DNA of 64,000 bases from Domibacillus aminovorans (GCF_001643235.1 NZ_LQWY01000005.1:124001-188000); one strand, 5' to 3'; shown: positions 1-9,131, counted from the stretch's first letter. Translations and numbers: made by a program. The notes: generated from the letters alone by a model not told the origin.

Positions 1-690
1 CATACGGCTTGGTCAGATGGTGCATTTTCGATTGAAGAAATGATTGAAGCATGCCGTGCACGAGGATATGAGTACATGGCCATAACAGACCACTCGCAGT
101 ATTTAAAAGTAGCGAATGGGTTGACTGTTGATCGCCTCCTACGTCAAAATGCAGAAATAAAAGAGTGGAATGAAAAATACAGTGATATCGAAGTGTTATC
201 AGGCATTGAAATGGACATTTTACCAGACGGAATGCTTGATTATGAGGACGATGTGCTGAAAGAGCTCGACTTTGTGATCGCATCGATTCATTCAAGTTTT
301 TCACAGCCGCAAAAAAAGATTATGGACCGGTTAAAAACGGCCTTGAATAATCCATATGTAAAATTGATTGCTCACCCGACTGGCCGGATTATTGGCCGCC
401 GTGATGGCTATTCAGTTGATATGGAAGAACTTGTGAAGATTGCTGCAGAAACGAATACAGCACTTGAATTGAATGCAAATCCACACCGTCTCGATTTATC
501 CGCGGATCATTTGAGATGGGCACAGGATGCAGGTGTAAAGATATTCATTAATACAGATGCTCATGCGATTGAGCACCTTAATTTTATGGAAACTGGCGCA
601 AGTGCAGGGCGAAAAGGATGGCTTCGGTCGGAAACGGTTGTGAATACGTGGCCGAAAGAGCGGTTTCTTTCTTTTATACGCGGCCAATGA
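1..690 (+). CDS. polX: DNA polymerase/3'-5' exonuclease PolX, C-terminal part (5' end outside window)
   Basis: This reading frame is open from base 1, so only the C-terminal PHP phosphoesterase domain is present. Metal-binding motifs of the PHP fold are visible in order: HTAWSDG at the very start, ITDHS, GIEMDI, ASIHSSF, LIAHPTGR, ELNANPHRLD and NTDAHAI. In family X polymerases of bacilli this domain supplies 3'-5' exonuclease and phosphatase activity for base-excision repair. It lies 24 bp upstream of mutS2, as in B. subtilis, so the two are probably cotranscribed. The polymerase domain is not in the window. Confidence 0.93.
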   Translation, partial: HTAWSDGAFSIEEMIEACRARGYEYMAITDHSQYLKVANGLTVDRLLRQNAEIKEWNEKYSDIEVLSGIEMDILPDGMLDYEDDVLKELDFVIASIHSSFSQPQKKIMDRLKTALNNPYVKLIAHPTGRIIGRRDGYSVDMEELVKIAAETNTALELNANPHRLDLSADHLRWAQDAGVKIFINTDAHAIEHLNFMETGASAGRKGWLRSETVVNTWPKERFLSFIRGQ

Positions 691-714
691 TGTCAATAGA
701 GGAGTGAAACAGAT

Positions 715-3069
715 TTGAATAAAAAAGTGCTTGCAACACTTGAATTTGATAAAATTATCCAACAGTTAGCACGTCATGCATCGTCGGATGTCGGGCGAAG
801 CTTTGCGGAAGATTTAAAGCCCTCTCTTCATGCAGAAGAAGTACAAGTTTGGCTTGATGAAACGGAAGAAGCGGCAGCGGTCCTCCGCATAAAAGGCAAT
901 GTACCGCTTGACGGTATTTATGACATCCGTCCGCATGCAAAGCGGGCTCAAATTGGCGGTGTATTAAGCGGCATCGAGCTTGTTCGAATTGCAAGTACAA
1001 TTTTTGCGAGCCGGGTGATTCGTCAATTTATAGAGGATGTTCGTTTGGGAGGACAGGTGACGTTGCGCATCTTACCTGAGAAAACAGCGGTCATTCCAGT
1101 TTTGACAGATCTTGAACATAAAATTAAACGGACGGTTGATGAAAACGGACGAGTTCTTGATTCAGCGAGCGATGAACTACGGCATATTCGTCATGGCATC
1201 CGGTCAGCAGAATCGCGAATACGATCTAAACTCGAAAGCTTGACACGCGGGCAAAGCGCACAGAAAATGCTGTCGGACGCGATTGTGACGATCCGGAACG
1301 ACCGTTACGTCATTCCGGTCAAGCAAGAATACCGCTCTCACTATGGCGGCATCGTTCATGATCAGTCTTCATCCGGACAGACGTTATTCGTCGAACCGGC
1401 TTCAGTTGTGAATTTAAACAATGAGCTGCGTGAATTGATGGTTAAAGAACAATATGAAGTGGAGAAAATTTTGGGTGAATTAACGATGGAAACAGCAGAA
1501 CACGCGCCATCATTATTCACAATGACAAAAATGCTGTCGGAAATCGATTTTATTTTTACAAAAGGGAAATTTGCTCATTCGATGAAAGCGACAAAGCCAC
1601 TCATTAATGAGAATGGTTACATACGTTACATCCAGGCGCGTCATCCACTTTTGCCGATTGATGAAGCGGTACCAAGCGATATTGAAATTGGTCAAGATTA
1701 TACAGCGATCGTCATTACCGGACCGAATACAGGTGGTAAAACGGTGACGCTAAAAACGACGGGCTTATCCGTTTTAATGGCGCAGTCCGGCTTATTTATT
1801 CCGGCTGAATACGGCTCAGAGACGGCTATTTTCCAATCCGTTTTTGCTGATATTGGCGATGAGCAGTCGATTGAGCAAAATTTAAGTACGTTCTCGTCTC
1901 ATATGGTGAACATTTCGGGTATTTTAAAAGAAGTCGACGATAAAAGCCTTGTGCTATTCGATGAACTCGGTTCTGGAACGGACCCGCAGGAAGGTTCAGC
2001 ACTGGCCATCTCCATTTTGGATGAGGTGATTGCCAGAGGAGCACGGATTATTGCGACAACGCATTATCCGGAATTGAAAGCATACGGATACAACCGTGAA
2101 CAGGTTATTAATGCAAGTGTAGAGTTCGATGTTGAAACGCTTAGTCCGACATACCGGTTATTAATCGGGATTCCAGGACGAAGCAACGCATTTGAAATTT
2201 CAAAACGAATCGGTCTTGACCCCGAAATTATTAAACGGGCACGTAGTTTAATCGGAGCGGATTCACATGAAGTCGACAATATGATTGCTGCACTTGATAC
2301 AAGCCGCCGTCAGGCAGAAAAAGATGCACAAGATGCACGCGATTATTTACGCGAAACGGAGAAGCTGCATCGTGATCTGCAAAAAGAAGTGATTGCTTAT
2401 CATGAACAGAAAGAGAAAATGGAAGAAAAAGCGCGTGCTGAAGCGGCTACTATTATTGAAAAGGCAAAAGCAGAAGCGGAAGAAGTGATGCGTGACCTGC
2501 GCGCTATACGCTTAGCAGGCGGAGCGAACGTAAAAGAGCATGAACTGATTGAAGCGAGGAAGCGGCTCGAAGGAGCGATACCAGAACAAAAGCAGAAAAA
2601 ACCGGTAATTGAACCGGCAAAGCGTTCATGGAAACCGGGCGATGAAGTGAAAGTAATCAGTTTCGGCCAAAAAGGCAATATTATTGAAAAAGCAACGGGT
2701 GACGAATGGGTTGTTCAAATGGGGATCATTAAAATGAAAGTCGCGGAAAGCGATATGCAATTTATTAAATCAGAAAAAAAGAAAGAGCCAAAACCAATTG
2801 CGACCATTCGTGGCAAAGGCCATCACGTATCATCGGAACTTGATTTACGAGGTGAACGATATGAAGAGGCACTCAACCGTGTGGAGAAATATTTGGATGA
2901 CGCACTGCTGGCGGGCTACCACCAAGTATCGATCATTCACGGAAAAGGAACGGGTGCGCTTATGAAAGGGGTGCGCGGTTATTTAACGAAGCACCGGATG
3001 GTCTCAAGCATTCGATTTGGAGGGTCTGGAGAAGGTGGACTTGGCGTCACGATCGCTGAATTGAAATAA
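715..3069 (+). CDS. mutS2: MutS2, ribosome-rescue/anti-recombination ATPase with Smr nuclease domain
   Basis: 784-residue protein of normal MutS2 length. It starts with TTG after a GAGGAG ribosome-binding site. The ATPase has Walker A GPNTGGKT at residues 336-343 and the Walker B/signature region DELGSGTDP around 415. A long Glu/Lys/Ala-rich coiled coil (about 520-640) follows. The C-terminal Smr domain carries LDLRG (about 709) and HGKGTGAL (about 742). Unlike MutS1 it has no mismatch-recognition domain. In B. subtilis MutS2 acts in recombination control and splits collided ribosomes; the same role is inferred here. It sits between polX and yshE. Confidence 0.96.
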   Translation: MNKKVLATLEFDKIIQQLARHASSDVGRSFAEDLKPSLHAEEVQVWLDETEEAAAVLRIKGNVPLDGIYDIRPHAKRAQIGGVLSGIELVRIASTIFASRVIRQFIEDVRLGGQVTLRILPEKTAVIPVLTDLEHKIKRTVDENGRVLDSASDELRHIRHGIRSAESRIRSKLESLTRGQSAQKMLSDAIVTIRNDRYVIPVKQEYRSHYGGIVHDQSSSGQTLFVEPASVVNLNNELRELMVKEQYEVEKILGELTMETAEHAPSLFTMTKMLSEIDFIFTKGKFAHSMKATKPLINENGYIRYIQARHPLLPIDEAVPSDIEIGQDYTAIVITGPNTGGKTVTLKTTGLSVLMAQSGLFIPAEYGSETAIFQSVFADIGDEQSIEQNLSTFSSHMVNISGILKEVDDKSLVLFDELGSGTDPQEGSALAISILDEVIARGARIIATTHYPELKAYGYNREQVINASVEFDVETLSPTYRLLIGIPGRSNAFEISKRIGLDPEIIKRARSLIGADSHEVDNMIAALDTSRRQAEKDAQDARDYLRETEKLHRDLQKEVIAYHEQKEKMEEKARAEAATIIEKAKAEAEEVMRDLRAIRLAGGANVKEHELIEARKRLEGAIPEQKQKKPVIEPAKRSWKPGDEVKVISFGQKGNIIEKATGDEWVVQMGIIKMKVAESDMQFIKSEKKKEPKPIATIRGKGHHVSSELDLRGERYEEALNRVEKYLDDALLAGYHQVSIIHGKGTGALMKGVRGYLTKHRMVSSIRFGGSGEGGLGVTIAELK

Positions 3070-3087
3070 TGAGGAGGCCCCTACTAC

Positions 3088-3495
3088 ATGACTGGTTTTT
3101 GGGAAAATCAATTTGTACAGCTCGCCGGCTATTACAGCATCGCAACCATTTGTATCATTTTATGTCTGGCTGTTTTTGAACTTGTCACATCCTATCGCAA
3201 CTGGGAAGAAATAAAGAGTGGCAATATGGCCGTCGCACTGGCAACCGGTGGGAAAATCTTTGGAATCGCGAACGTGTTTAGGCATTCGATCTTAAACAAT
3301 GATTCGGTGCTGACGATGGCGGGGTGGGGTATTTTTGGATTTATTTTACTTCTCATCGGCTACTTTATGTTTGAATTTTTAACGCCAGGGTTTAATGTTG
3401 ATAAAGAAATTGAGCGTGATAACCGGGCAGTCGGTTTTCTTTCGTTTATTATTTCAGCAGGGTTGTCGTATATGATTGGCGCGGCGCTTCTGTAA
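3088..3495 (+). CDS. yshE: YshE-like DUF350 family inner-membrane protein
   Basis: 135-residue integral membrane protein with about four hydrophobic helices (near residues 14-33, 45-60, 75-97 and 112-134). A polar stretch NVDKEIERDNRAVG precedes the last helix. This matches the DUF350/YshE family that follows mutS2 in B. subtilis. The start has GAGGAGGCCC upstream, and the gene follows mutS2 by 18 bp, so they look cotranscribed. The molecular function of the family is not established. Confidence 0.85.
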   Translation: MTGFWENQFVQLAGYYSIATICIILCLAVFELVTSYRNWEEIKSGNMAVALATGGKIFGIANVFRHSILNNDSVLTMAGWGIFGFILLLIGYFMFEFLTPGFNVDKEIERDNRAVGFLSFIISAGLSYMIGAALL

Positions 3496-3516
3496 AGAGA
3501 AAAGAGGAATTTTCAA

Positions 3517-3597
3517 ATGGAAACATTGGCAAAAGTACTGCTCGGTTTTTGCGCTGCTTTTTTGCTGGTTGGGATTCTATATATGTATTTAAATTAA
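3517..3597 (+). CDS. Small hydrophobic single-span membrane peptide (26 aa)
   Basis: A 26-codon ORF starts at ATG with a good ribosome-binding site (AAGAGGAAT) about 7 bp upstream, 21 bp after yshE. The peptide METLAKVLLGF... ending ILYMYLN is almost entirely one transmembrane helix with a short polar N-terminus. The stop codon abuts a strong rho-independent terminator at 3596-3625, so the ORF is the last reading frame of the mutS2-yshE transcript. I do not recognise a family. It could be a regulatory microprotein partner of YshE; that is inference from position only. Confidence 0.5.
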   Translation: METLAKVLLGFCAAFLLVGILYMYLN

Positions 3598-3625
3598 AGC
3601 TGTCGCCACGACAGCTTTAATTTTC
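3596..3625 (+). terminator. Rho-independent terminator of the polX-mutS2-yshE operon
   Basis: Perfect 10-bp inverted repeat AAAGCTGTCG / CGACAGCTTT with a 3-nt loop (CCA), followed by TAATTTTC. It separates the repair operon from the fatty-acid operon. Confidence 0.85.
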
Positions 3626-3654
3626 TTGTATAATGAATCATTATTCATTATACT
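3626..3654 (+). promoter_or_regulatory. Sigma-A promoter of lcfA with FadR operator in the spacer
   Basis: A -35 TTGTAT (3626-3631) and a -10 TATACT (3649-3654) are 17 bp apart. The spacer is filled by the palindrome TAATGAAT-CATT-ATTCATTA (3631-3650). This resembles the B. subtilis FadR box (TGAATGANTANTCATTCA), so FadR binding would exclude RNA polymerase directly. Confidence 0.8.
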
Positions 3655-3696
3655 GTAATGAGAGCACTAATTCTTCTGACAAAGGGGTGGATGAAG

Positions 3697-5394
3697 ATGA
3701 CTGAAAAACCGTGGCTTGCGCATTATCCGCCGGAAATCCCAGCAACGATTCATTATCCAGAACAGCCACTTCCGCTTTTTTTAACGAAAGCTGCCGCTGA
3801 ATATAGGGACAAAATAGCGATTGAATTCCTCGGGAAAAAACTGACCTATAAAGAATTGTATGATTCCGCATTAAAAATGGCTGCCTATTTAAAAAAAATT
3901 GGTGTCAAAAAAGGAGATCGTGTAGCGATTATGCTGCCGAATAGTCCACAGGCTGTCATTAGTTTTTACGGTGTTATGTATGCCGGTGCTGTTGTCGTAC
4001 AATTTAATCCACTATACAAAGAACGGGAAATCGAATACCAGTTGAAAGACTGTGGCGCGAAAGTTATGATTGCGCTCGACCTGTTATATCCACGCATCCA
4101 ACACATCATCAGCAATACTCAACTTGAACACACTATTGTAACCGCTATCAAAGATTACTTACCATTTCCGAAAAACATTCTGTATCCATTTATTCAAAAG
4201 AAACAAACCGGTATGGTTGTCCACATTGAAAACCGGAACAACAATCATCATTTCACCAAAATTATGGCGGGGCCAACCGTAAAAGAAGAGCTACTAAATA
4301 TAAATATTGAAAATGATCCTGCCGTTTTGCAGTATACAGGAGGGACGACGGGCTTTCCAAAAGGGGTTATACTGACGCATAAAAACCTTGTGGCGAATGC
4401 ATCGATGTGTGTCGCGTGGATGTACAAATATCGTCCGGGTGCCGAAATTCTTCTTGGGATCATTCCATTTTTCCACGTGTACGGAATGACGACGGTGATG
4501 ATTTTATCTGTTATGCAAGGCTATAAAATGGTTTTGCTTCCGAAGTTTGATTCAAAAACGACACTGAAAACGATTCAAAAACAAAAGCCGACGATTTTTC
4601 CGGGCGCGCCGACGATTTATGTTGCACTTTTGAATGATCCAAACATGACAAAATACGATTTGTCTTCTATTGATGCCTGTATTAGCGGCTCTGCACCGCT
4701 TCCGGTAGATATACAGAAAAAGTTTGAGAACGTGACAGGCGGTAAGCTCGTTGAAGGATATGGATTAACGGAAACATCGCCGGTCACTCATGCAAATTTC
4801 ATCTGGGGCGACCGGATAAAAGGAAGCGTCGGCGTTCCATGGCCGGATACAGATGCTGCTATTTATTCTATGCAAACGAATGAACTGGTGGAAAAACCCG
4901 GTGAATTAGGTGAAATTGTCGTGAAGGGTCCGCAAGTAATGAAAGGTTACTGGAACCGTCCTGAAGAAACAGAGCAGTCATTTAAAGACGGCTGGTTGTT
5001 AACCGGGGATATTGGCTATATGGATGAAAATGGATTTTTCTATGTCGTCGACCGGAAGAAAGACATAATTATAGCCGGCGGATTCAATATTTATCCGCGT
5101 GATGTAGAAGAAGTGCTGTATGAGCATGAATCGATTCAAGAAGCAGTTGTTGCGGGTATACCAGATCCATATCGCGGAGAAACGGTGAAAGCGTACATTG
5201 TATTAAAAGAGGACCGCCATGTTACAGAAAAAGAACTCGATGATTATTGCCGCAAAAATCTTGCTGTATACAAAGTGCCACATGTTTATGATTTCCGAGA
5301 TGAACTGCCTAAAACGGCTGTCGGGAAAATTTTACGGCGCGTGCTTGTAGACGAAGAAAAGAAAAAACAGGAAGAGAAGGATAACCCTAACTGA
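3697..5394 (+). CDS. lcfA: Long-chain fatty acid-CoA ligase
   Basis: 565-residue acyl-CoA synthetase of the AMP-forming family. It activates long-chain fatty acids to acyl-CoA at the membrane for beta-oxidation. The P-loop-like signature YTGGTTGFPKG is near residue 213, GYGLTET near 355, the adenylate motif GDIGYMDENGF near 430, and DRKKDIIIAGGFNIYP follows. The ATG at 3697 is preferred over upstream in-frame codons because AAGGGGTGG lies 7 bp before it and it gives the normal family length. It is the first gene of the fad cluster behind a FadR-controlled promoter. Confidence 0.95.
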   Translation: MTEKPWLAHYPPEIPATIHYPEQPLPLFLTKAAAEYRDKIAIEFLGKKLTYKELYDSALKMAAYLKKIGVKKGDRVAIMLPNSPQAVISFYGVMYAGAVVVQFNPLYKEREIEYQLKDCGAKVMIALDLLYPRIQHIISNTQLEHTIVTAIKDYLPFPKNILYPFIQKKQTGMVVHIENRNNNHHFTKIMAGPTVKEELLNINIENDPAVLQYTGGTTGFPKGVILTHKNLVANASMCVAWMYKYRPGAEILLGIIPFFHVYGMTTVMILSVMQGYKMVLLPKFDSKTTLKTIQKQKPTIFPGAPTIYVALLNDPNMTKYDLSSIDACISGSAPLPVDIQKKFENVTGGKLVEGYGLTETSPVTHANFIWGDRIKGSVGVPWPDTDAAIYSMQTNELVEKPGELGEIVVKGPQVMKGYWNRPEETEQSFKDGWLLTGDIGYMDENGFFYVVDRKKDIIIAGGFNIYPRDVEEVLYEHESIQEAVVAGIPDPYRGETVKAYIVLKEDRHVTEKELDDYCRKNLAVYKVPHVYDFRDELPKTAVGKILRRVLVDEEKKKQEEKDNPN

Positions 5395-5402
5395 TGGTCT
5401 GC

Positions 5403-5431
5403 TTGACGAAGTGAAATATTGGTTGTAAGAT
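5403..5431 (+). promoter_or_regulatory. Sigma-A promoter of fadR-fadB-etfBA
   Basis: TTGACG (5403-5408), 17 bp, TAAGAT (5426-5431). The predicted transcription start falls at the beginning of the FadR box at 5439. Confidence 0.7.
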
Positions 5432-5438
5432 AAGAACG

Positions 5439-5456
5439 TGAATGAATAGTCATTCA
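5439..5456 (+). promoter_or_regulatory. FadR operator (autoregulatory)
   Basis: TGAATGAATAGTCATTCA fits the B. subtilis FadR consensus TGAATGANTANTCATTCA at every defined position. It lies at about +1 of the promoter, upstream of fadR. This implies that fadR-fadB-etfBA is repressed by FadR and released by long-chain acyl-CoA. Confidence 0.88.
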
Positions 5457-5489
5457 TTTCATTTCGGTCAGGAAGGCGACTTGTTTATT

Positions 5490-6083
5490 ATGAAAAAAAA
5501 CAAACCAAAATATCATCAAATCATCGATGCCGCTGTTATTGCTATTGCTGAAAATGGATACCATCAGACGCAAGTATCCAAAATTGCTAGGCAAGCTGGT
5601 GTAGCGGATGGAACGATTTATTTATATTTTAAAAATAAAGAAGACATCCTTATCTCTCTTTTTCAAGAAAAAGTGGGGACGTTCGCTGTAAAAATGAAAG
5701 AAAGTATTCAAATAAAAGCGAAAGCAGCTGAGCAATTAAGGATGCTTGTTGAAAATCATTTTACAATGCTGACAGAAGATCCGTATTTAGCCGTTGTGAC
5801 ACAGCTTGAACTGCGTCAGTCTAATAAAGAGCTTCGATTGAAAATTAATGAAGTGCTGAAAGAATATTTGCTGTTAATCGATCAGATTTTACAGGGGGGG
5901 ATCGACGACGGTGAATTCCGAAGCAATTTAAATATTCGTCTTGCCCGGCAAATGATTTTTGGAACACTTGATGAAATGATTACAACATGGGTTATGAATG
6001 ATCAAAAGTATGATTTGACTGCATCCGCATCGGACGTTGTAGAAATGCTTTTGAATGGATTTTCAGCTGAAAAGAGGAGATGA
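5490..6083 (+). CDS. fadR: FadR, TetR-family repressor of fatty-acid degradation
   Basis: 197-residue TetR regulator. The N-terminal helix-turn-helix region (IIDAAVIAIAENGYHQTQVS, then ADGTIYLYFKNKEDIL) is very close to B. subtilis FadR (YsiA), and a C-terminal ligand domain follows. The ATG at 5490 matches the family N-terminus MKKNKPKY. A TTG at 5481 lies closer to the AGGAAGG ribosome-binding site and cannot be excluded. In B. subtilis the repressor leaves DNA when it binds long-chain acyl-CoA. Two matching operators flank the upstream genes. It is one base away from fadB. Confidence 0.93.
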   Translation: MKKNKPKYHQIIDAAVIAIAENGYHQTQVSKIARQAGVADGTIYLYFKNKEDILISLFQEKVGTFAVKMKESIQIKAKAAEQLRMLVENHFTMLTEDPYLAVVTQLELRQSNKELRLKINEVLKEYLLLIDQILQGGIDDGEFRSNLNIRLARQMIFGTLDEMITTWVMNDQKYDLTASASDVVEMLLNGFSAEKRR

Positions 6084-6084
6084 C

Positions 6085-6858
6085 ATGCCGTATATATCTG
6101 TAAGGAAGGAAAAGCGGGTAGCAGAAGTCGTCATGAACCATGCGCCGGCTAATGCACTTGCAAGTGTAGTCATCGCTGAAATGGAACAGGCACTGGATAT
6201 AATTGAACATGATAATGACGTGCGGGCCGTTATTTTATACGGAGAAGGCCGTTTTTTCTCAGCCGGGGCCGATATAAAAGAATTTACCGCCATTTCTTCC
6301 AAGGAAGAATTTGTAAAAACATCCACAAGAGGACAGCGTTTGATGGAGCGGATCGAAACCTTCCCGAAGCCGATAATTGCCGCGATTCACGGTGCTGCAC
6401 TCGGCGGAGGATTGGAACTTGCAATGAGCTGTCATATTCGTTATGTCACAGAAAACACGAAACTCGGTTTGCCCGAACTACAGCTCGGTCTTGTGCCGGG
6501 CTTCGGCGGATCACAGCGGCTTACCCGGTATGTTGGGATGGCGAAAGCGGCGGAAATGATGTTGACAAGTGAACCAATATTAGGTCGTGATGCTGTTCAG
6601 TGGGGCCTTGCGAATGCCGCATTTCTAGAAGAGGAATTACTTCAGGAAGCGAGAAGATTAGCACAGAAAATCGCAGCGAAAAGCCCAGTTAGTGTAAAAG
6701 CGGCCATGAGCTTACTTCATTATGCAAAACACGCCGAATATTATAAGGGGATTGAAAAAGAAGCAGATGTTTTTGGAACCGTTTTTTTATCGGATGATGC
6801 GAAAGAAGGCATTAACGCATTTATTGAAAAACGTTCACCTGACTTTAAAGGCCATTAA
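6085..6858 (+). CDS. fadB: Enoyl-CoA hydratase/isomerase family protein
   Basis: 257-residue crotonase-fold protein, the same length as B. subtilis FadB (YsiB). Oxyanion-hole segments are SAGADIKEF (near 63) and GAALGGGLEL (near 107), with LPELQLGLVPGFGG following. It hydrates trans-2-enoyl-CoA to 3-hydroxyacyl-CoA in beta-oxidation. The ATG at 6085, right after the fadR stop, has AAGAGGAG upstream. In-frame codons further upstream lie within fadR and are not supported by a ribosome-binding site. Confidence 0.93.
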   Translation: MPYISVRKEKRVAEVVMNHAPANALASVVIAEMEQALDIIEHDNDVRAVILYGEGRFFSAGADIKEFTAISSKEEFVKTSTRGQRLMERIETFPKPIIAAIHGAALGGGLELAMSCHIRYVTENTKLGLPELQLGLVPGFGGSQRLTRYVGMAKAAEMMLTSEPILGRDAVQWGLANAAFLEEELLQEARRLAQKIAAKSPVSVKAAMSLLHYAKHAEYYKGIEKEADVFGTVFLSDDAKEGINAFIEKRSPDFKGH

Positions 6859-6876
6859 TAAATAGGAGGGCTGACG

Positions 6877-7650
6877 ATGAACATTTACGTTTTGATGAAA
6901 AGAACATTTGACACAGAAGAAAAAATTTCGATTAATGGCGGTCAAATTGAAGAGGATGGCGCTGAATTTATTATTAACCCGTATGATGAATATGCCGTGG
7001 AAGAAGCAATTCAAATTCGTGATGCGCATGAAGGTGAAGTAACGGTCGTCTCAGTCGGCAGTGAGGAAGCGGGAAAACAGCTGCGTATGGCTCTTGCGAT
7101 GGGGGCTGATAAAGCCGTTTTAATCAATACAGAAGATGATCTTAAAGAAGGCGATCAATTTACGACGGCTAAAATTTTAGTGGAATACTTTAAGGATAAA
7201 GAAGTGGACCTCATTTTAGCCGGAAACGTCGCGATTGACGGCGGAAGCGGGCAAGTCGGGCCGCGTATAGCAGATATGCTAGGCATTCCGTATGTGACGA
7301 CAATTACGAACATCGATATCGATGGATCAAACGTCTTCGTCACGCGTGATGTTGAAGGTGATTCGGAAATGATTAAGACGTCACTGCCCTTGCTTGTCAC
7401 ATGTCAGCAAGGTTTAAATGATCCACGTTATCCATCTCTCCCGGGCATTATGAAAGCGAAGAAAAAGCCACTCGAAGAATTGGAACTAGATGACTTGGAT
7501 CTTGAAGAAGAAGACGTTGAATCGAAAACGAAGATATTGGATATTTTCCTACCTCCAGATAAAACAGCCGGGCACGTTCTCAAAGGCGACTTGACCCATC
7601 AAGTACAGGAACTCGTCAGCTTACTTCGGTCAGAAGCAAAAGTCATTTAA
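6877..7650 (+). CDS. etfB: Electron transfer flavoprotein beta subunit
   Basis: 257-residue ETF beta subunit. It shows the family N-terminus MNIYVLMKRTFDTEEKI, the conserved ILAGNVAIDGGSGQVGP segment and the recognition-loop region near LPLLVTCQQGLNDPRYPSLPG. With EtfA it accepts electrons from acyl-CoA dehydrogenases and passes them toward the menaquinone pool. The Shine-Dalgarno is AGGAGGG; the gene follows fadB by 18 bp and precedes etfA by 28 bp. Confidence 0.95.
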   Translation: MNIYVLMKRTFDTEEKISINGGQIEEDGAEFIINPYDEYAVEEAIQIRDAHEGEVTVVSVGSEEAGKQLRMALAMGADKAVLINTEDDLKEGDQFTTAKILVEYFKDKEVDLILAGNVAIDGGSGQVGPRIADMLGIPYVTTITNIDIDGSNVFVTRDVEGDSEMIKTSLPLLVTCQQGLNDPRYPSLPGIMKAKKKPLEELELDDLDLEEEDVESKTKILDIFLPPDKTAGHVLKGDLTHQVQELVSLLRSEAKVI

Positions 7651-7678
7651 TGTTCACTTACAAGAGGGAGGGTTTTTC

Positions 7679-8659
7679 ATGGGAAAGAAAGTACTCGTAT
7701 TAGGTGAAACCCGTGATGGACAGTTGCGCAACGTGTCGTTTGAAGCTGTTGCTGCCGGCAAAAAAGTGGCGCAAGGTGGTGAAGTGATCGGTGTGTTAAT
7801 TGGTGAATCTGTCAGTATGCTTGCAAACGAACTCATTCAATACGGTGCAGATCGTGTGCTAGCAGTCGAAGATGCAAAACTGTCTCAATATACACCTGAT
7901 GGCTATTCGCAGGCGTTTATGGCAGTGGTGGAGCAGGAACAGCCTGAAGGGATTGTGTTCGGCCATACGGCACTCGGAAAAGATCTATCACCCAAAATAG
8001 CAGCAAAACTTAATGCCGGTTTAATTTCCGATGCCACGTCTGTGGAGGAAGAAGACGGTGCAATTGTGTTTACGCGCCCAATTTATTCCGGAAAAGCATT
8101 TGAGAAAATCATTGTAAAAGACAGACTCATATTTGCGACTGTGCGTCCGAATAATATTCAATCGCTTGAAAAAGATGAATCACGTTCAGGTGACGCTACG
8201 AGCGTTTCTGTATCCATTACCGATTTGCGTACTGTCATTCAAGATGTCGTCCGTAAAGCAGCAGGCGGTGTGGATTTGTCGGAAGCAAAAGTAATTGTTG
8301 CCGGCGGACGTGGTGTGAAAAGCGATGAAGGATTTAAACCTCTCAAAGAACTGGCAGGCGTTCTAGGAGGAGCTGTCGGCGCCTCGCGGGGTGCGTGCGA
8401 TGCGGGATACTGCGATTATTCCATGCAAATTGGTCAGACAGGTAAGGTTGTGACACCCGATTTATACATTGCATGCGGCATCTCTGGTGCGATTCAGCAC
8501 CTTGCAGGTATGTCCAACTCCAAAGTGATCGTAGCAATCAACAAAGATCCGGATGCAAATATTTTTAATGTGGCGGATTACGGCATCGTCGGTGATTTGT
8601 TTGAAGTTGTGCCGATGTTGTCAGAAGAAATTAAAAAATTGAAAGCGGCTCAACTTTAA
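7679..8659 (+). CDS. etfA: Electron transfer flavoprotein alpha subunit
   Basis: 326-residue ETF alpha subunit. The C-terminal FAD-binding domain shows VAGGRGVKSDEGF, GAVGASRGACDAGY, QIGQTGKVVTPDLYIACG and SGAIQHLAGM, then AINKDPDANIFNVADYGIVGD. Start ATG has AGAGGGAGGG upstream. It ends the fad transcription unit; trxA follows after 97 bp with its own promoter. Confidence 0.96.
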   Translation: MGKKVLVLGETRDGQLRNVSFEAVAAGKKVAQGGEVIGVLIGESVSMLANELIQYGADRVLAVEDAKLSQYTPDGYSQAFMAVVEQEQPEGIVFGHTALGKDLSPKIAAKLNAGLISDATSVEEEDGAIVFTRPIYSGKAFEKIIVKDRLIFATVRPNNIQSLEKDESRSGDATSVSVSITDLRTVIQDVVRKAAGGVDLSEAKVIVAGGRGVKSDEGFKPLKELAGVLGGAVGASRGACDAGYCDYSMQIGQTGKVVTPDLYIACGISGAIQHLAGMSNSKVIVAINKDPDANIFNVADYGIVGDLFEVVPMLSEEIKKLKAAQL

Positions 8660-8711
8660 ATAAAGGTTATTTTCTTCTGTAAGCAAATTAATAGCATCCA
8701 CTAAAAAACGA

Positions 8712-8720
8712 TGATATACT
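8712..8720 (+). promoter_or_regulatory. Probable extended -10 promoter of trxA
   Basis: TGATATACT: a TG extension plus TATACT, 37 bp upstream of the trxA start. No good -35 is visible at 17 bp, which is usual for extended -10 promoters. Confidence 0.45.
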
Positions 8721-8756
8721 TTCCTTATTATTTAGAAATATAGGAGGTATGTATAC

Positions 8757-9071
8757 ATGACAATCGTAAAAGCAACTGATCAAAACTTTGCAACTGAAAC
8801 AGGCAGCGGCCTCGTGCTCGCTGATTTTTGGGCACCTTGGTGCGGGCCTTGTAAAATGATCGCTCCGGTTCTTGAAGAATTGCATTCGGAACTTAGTGAA
8901 AAAGTGAAAATCGTTAAGCTTGATGTTGACGAAAATCAACAAACAGCAGGCGAATATGGCGTCATGAGTATCCCAACATTGATTCTTTTTAAAGATGGAC
9001 AGCCAGTTGACAAAGTCATCGGTTACCAGCCAAAAGAAGCACTTGAAGAGCTTATAAATCGCAACGCATAA
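8757..9071 (+). CDS. trxA: Thioredoxin
   Basis: 104-residue cytosolic thioredoxin with the redox motif WCGPC at residues 28-32, the cis-proline segment SIPTLILF, and a C-terminal helix. It reduces protein disulfides and feeds ribonucleotide reductase. TAGGAGG precedes the ATG. A promoter upstream and a terminator downstream make it a likely monocistronic unit. Confidence 0.97.
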   Translation: MTIVKATDQNFATETGSGLVLADFWAPWCGPCKMIAPVLEELHSELSEKVKIVKLDVDENQQTAGEYGVMSIPTLILFKDGQPVDKVIGYQPKEALEELINRNA

Positions 9072-9080
9072 TTAACATGA

Positions 9081-9112
9081 GGCGTCCCGCTTTAACGGGG
9101 GCGCTTTTTTTG
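9081..9112 (+). terminator. Rho-independent terminator of trxA
   Basis: GCGTCCCG ... CGGGGGCGC hairpin (one G-U pair) followed by seven T residues. Confidence 0.8.
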
Positions 9113-9131
9113 TATGAAGGAGGTGATCGTA

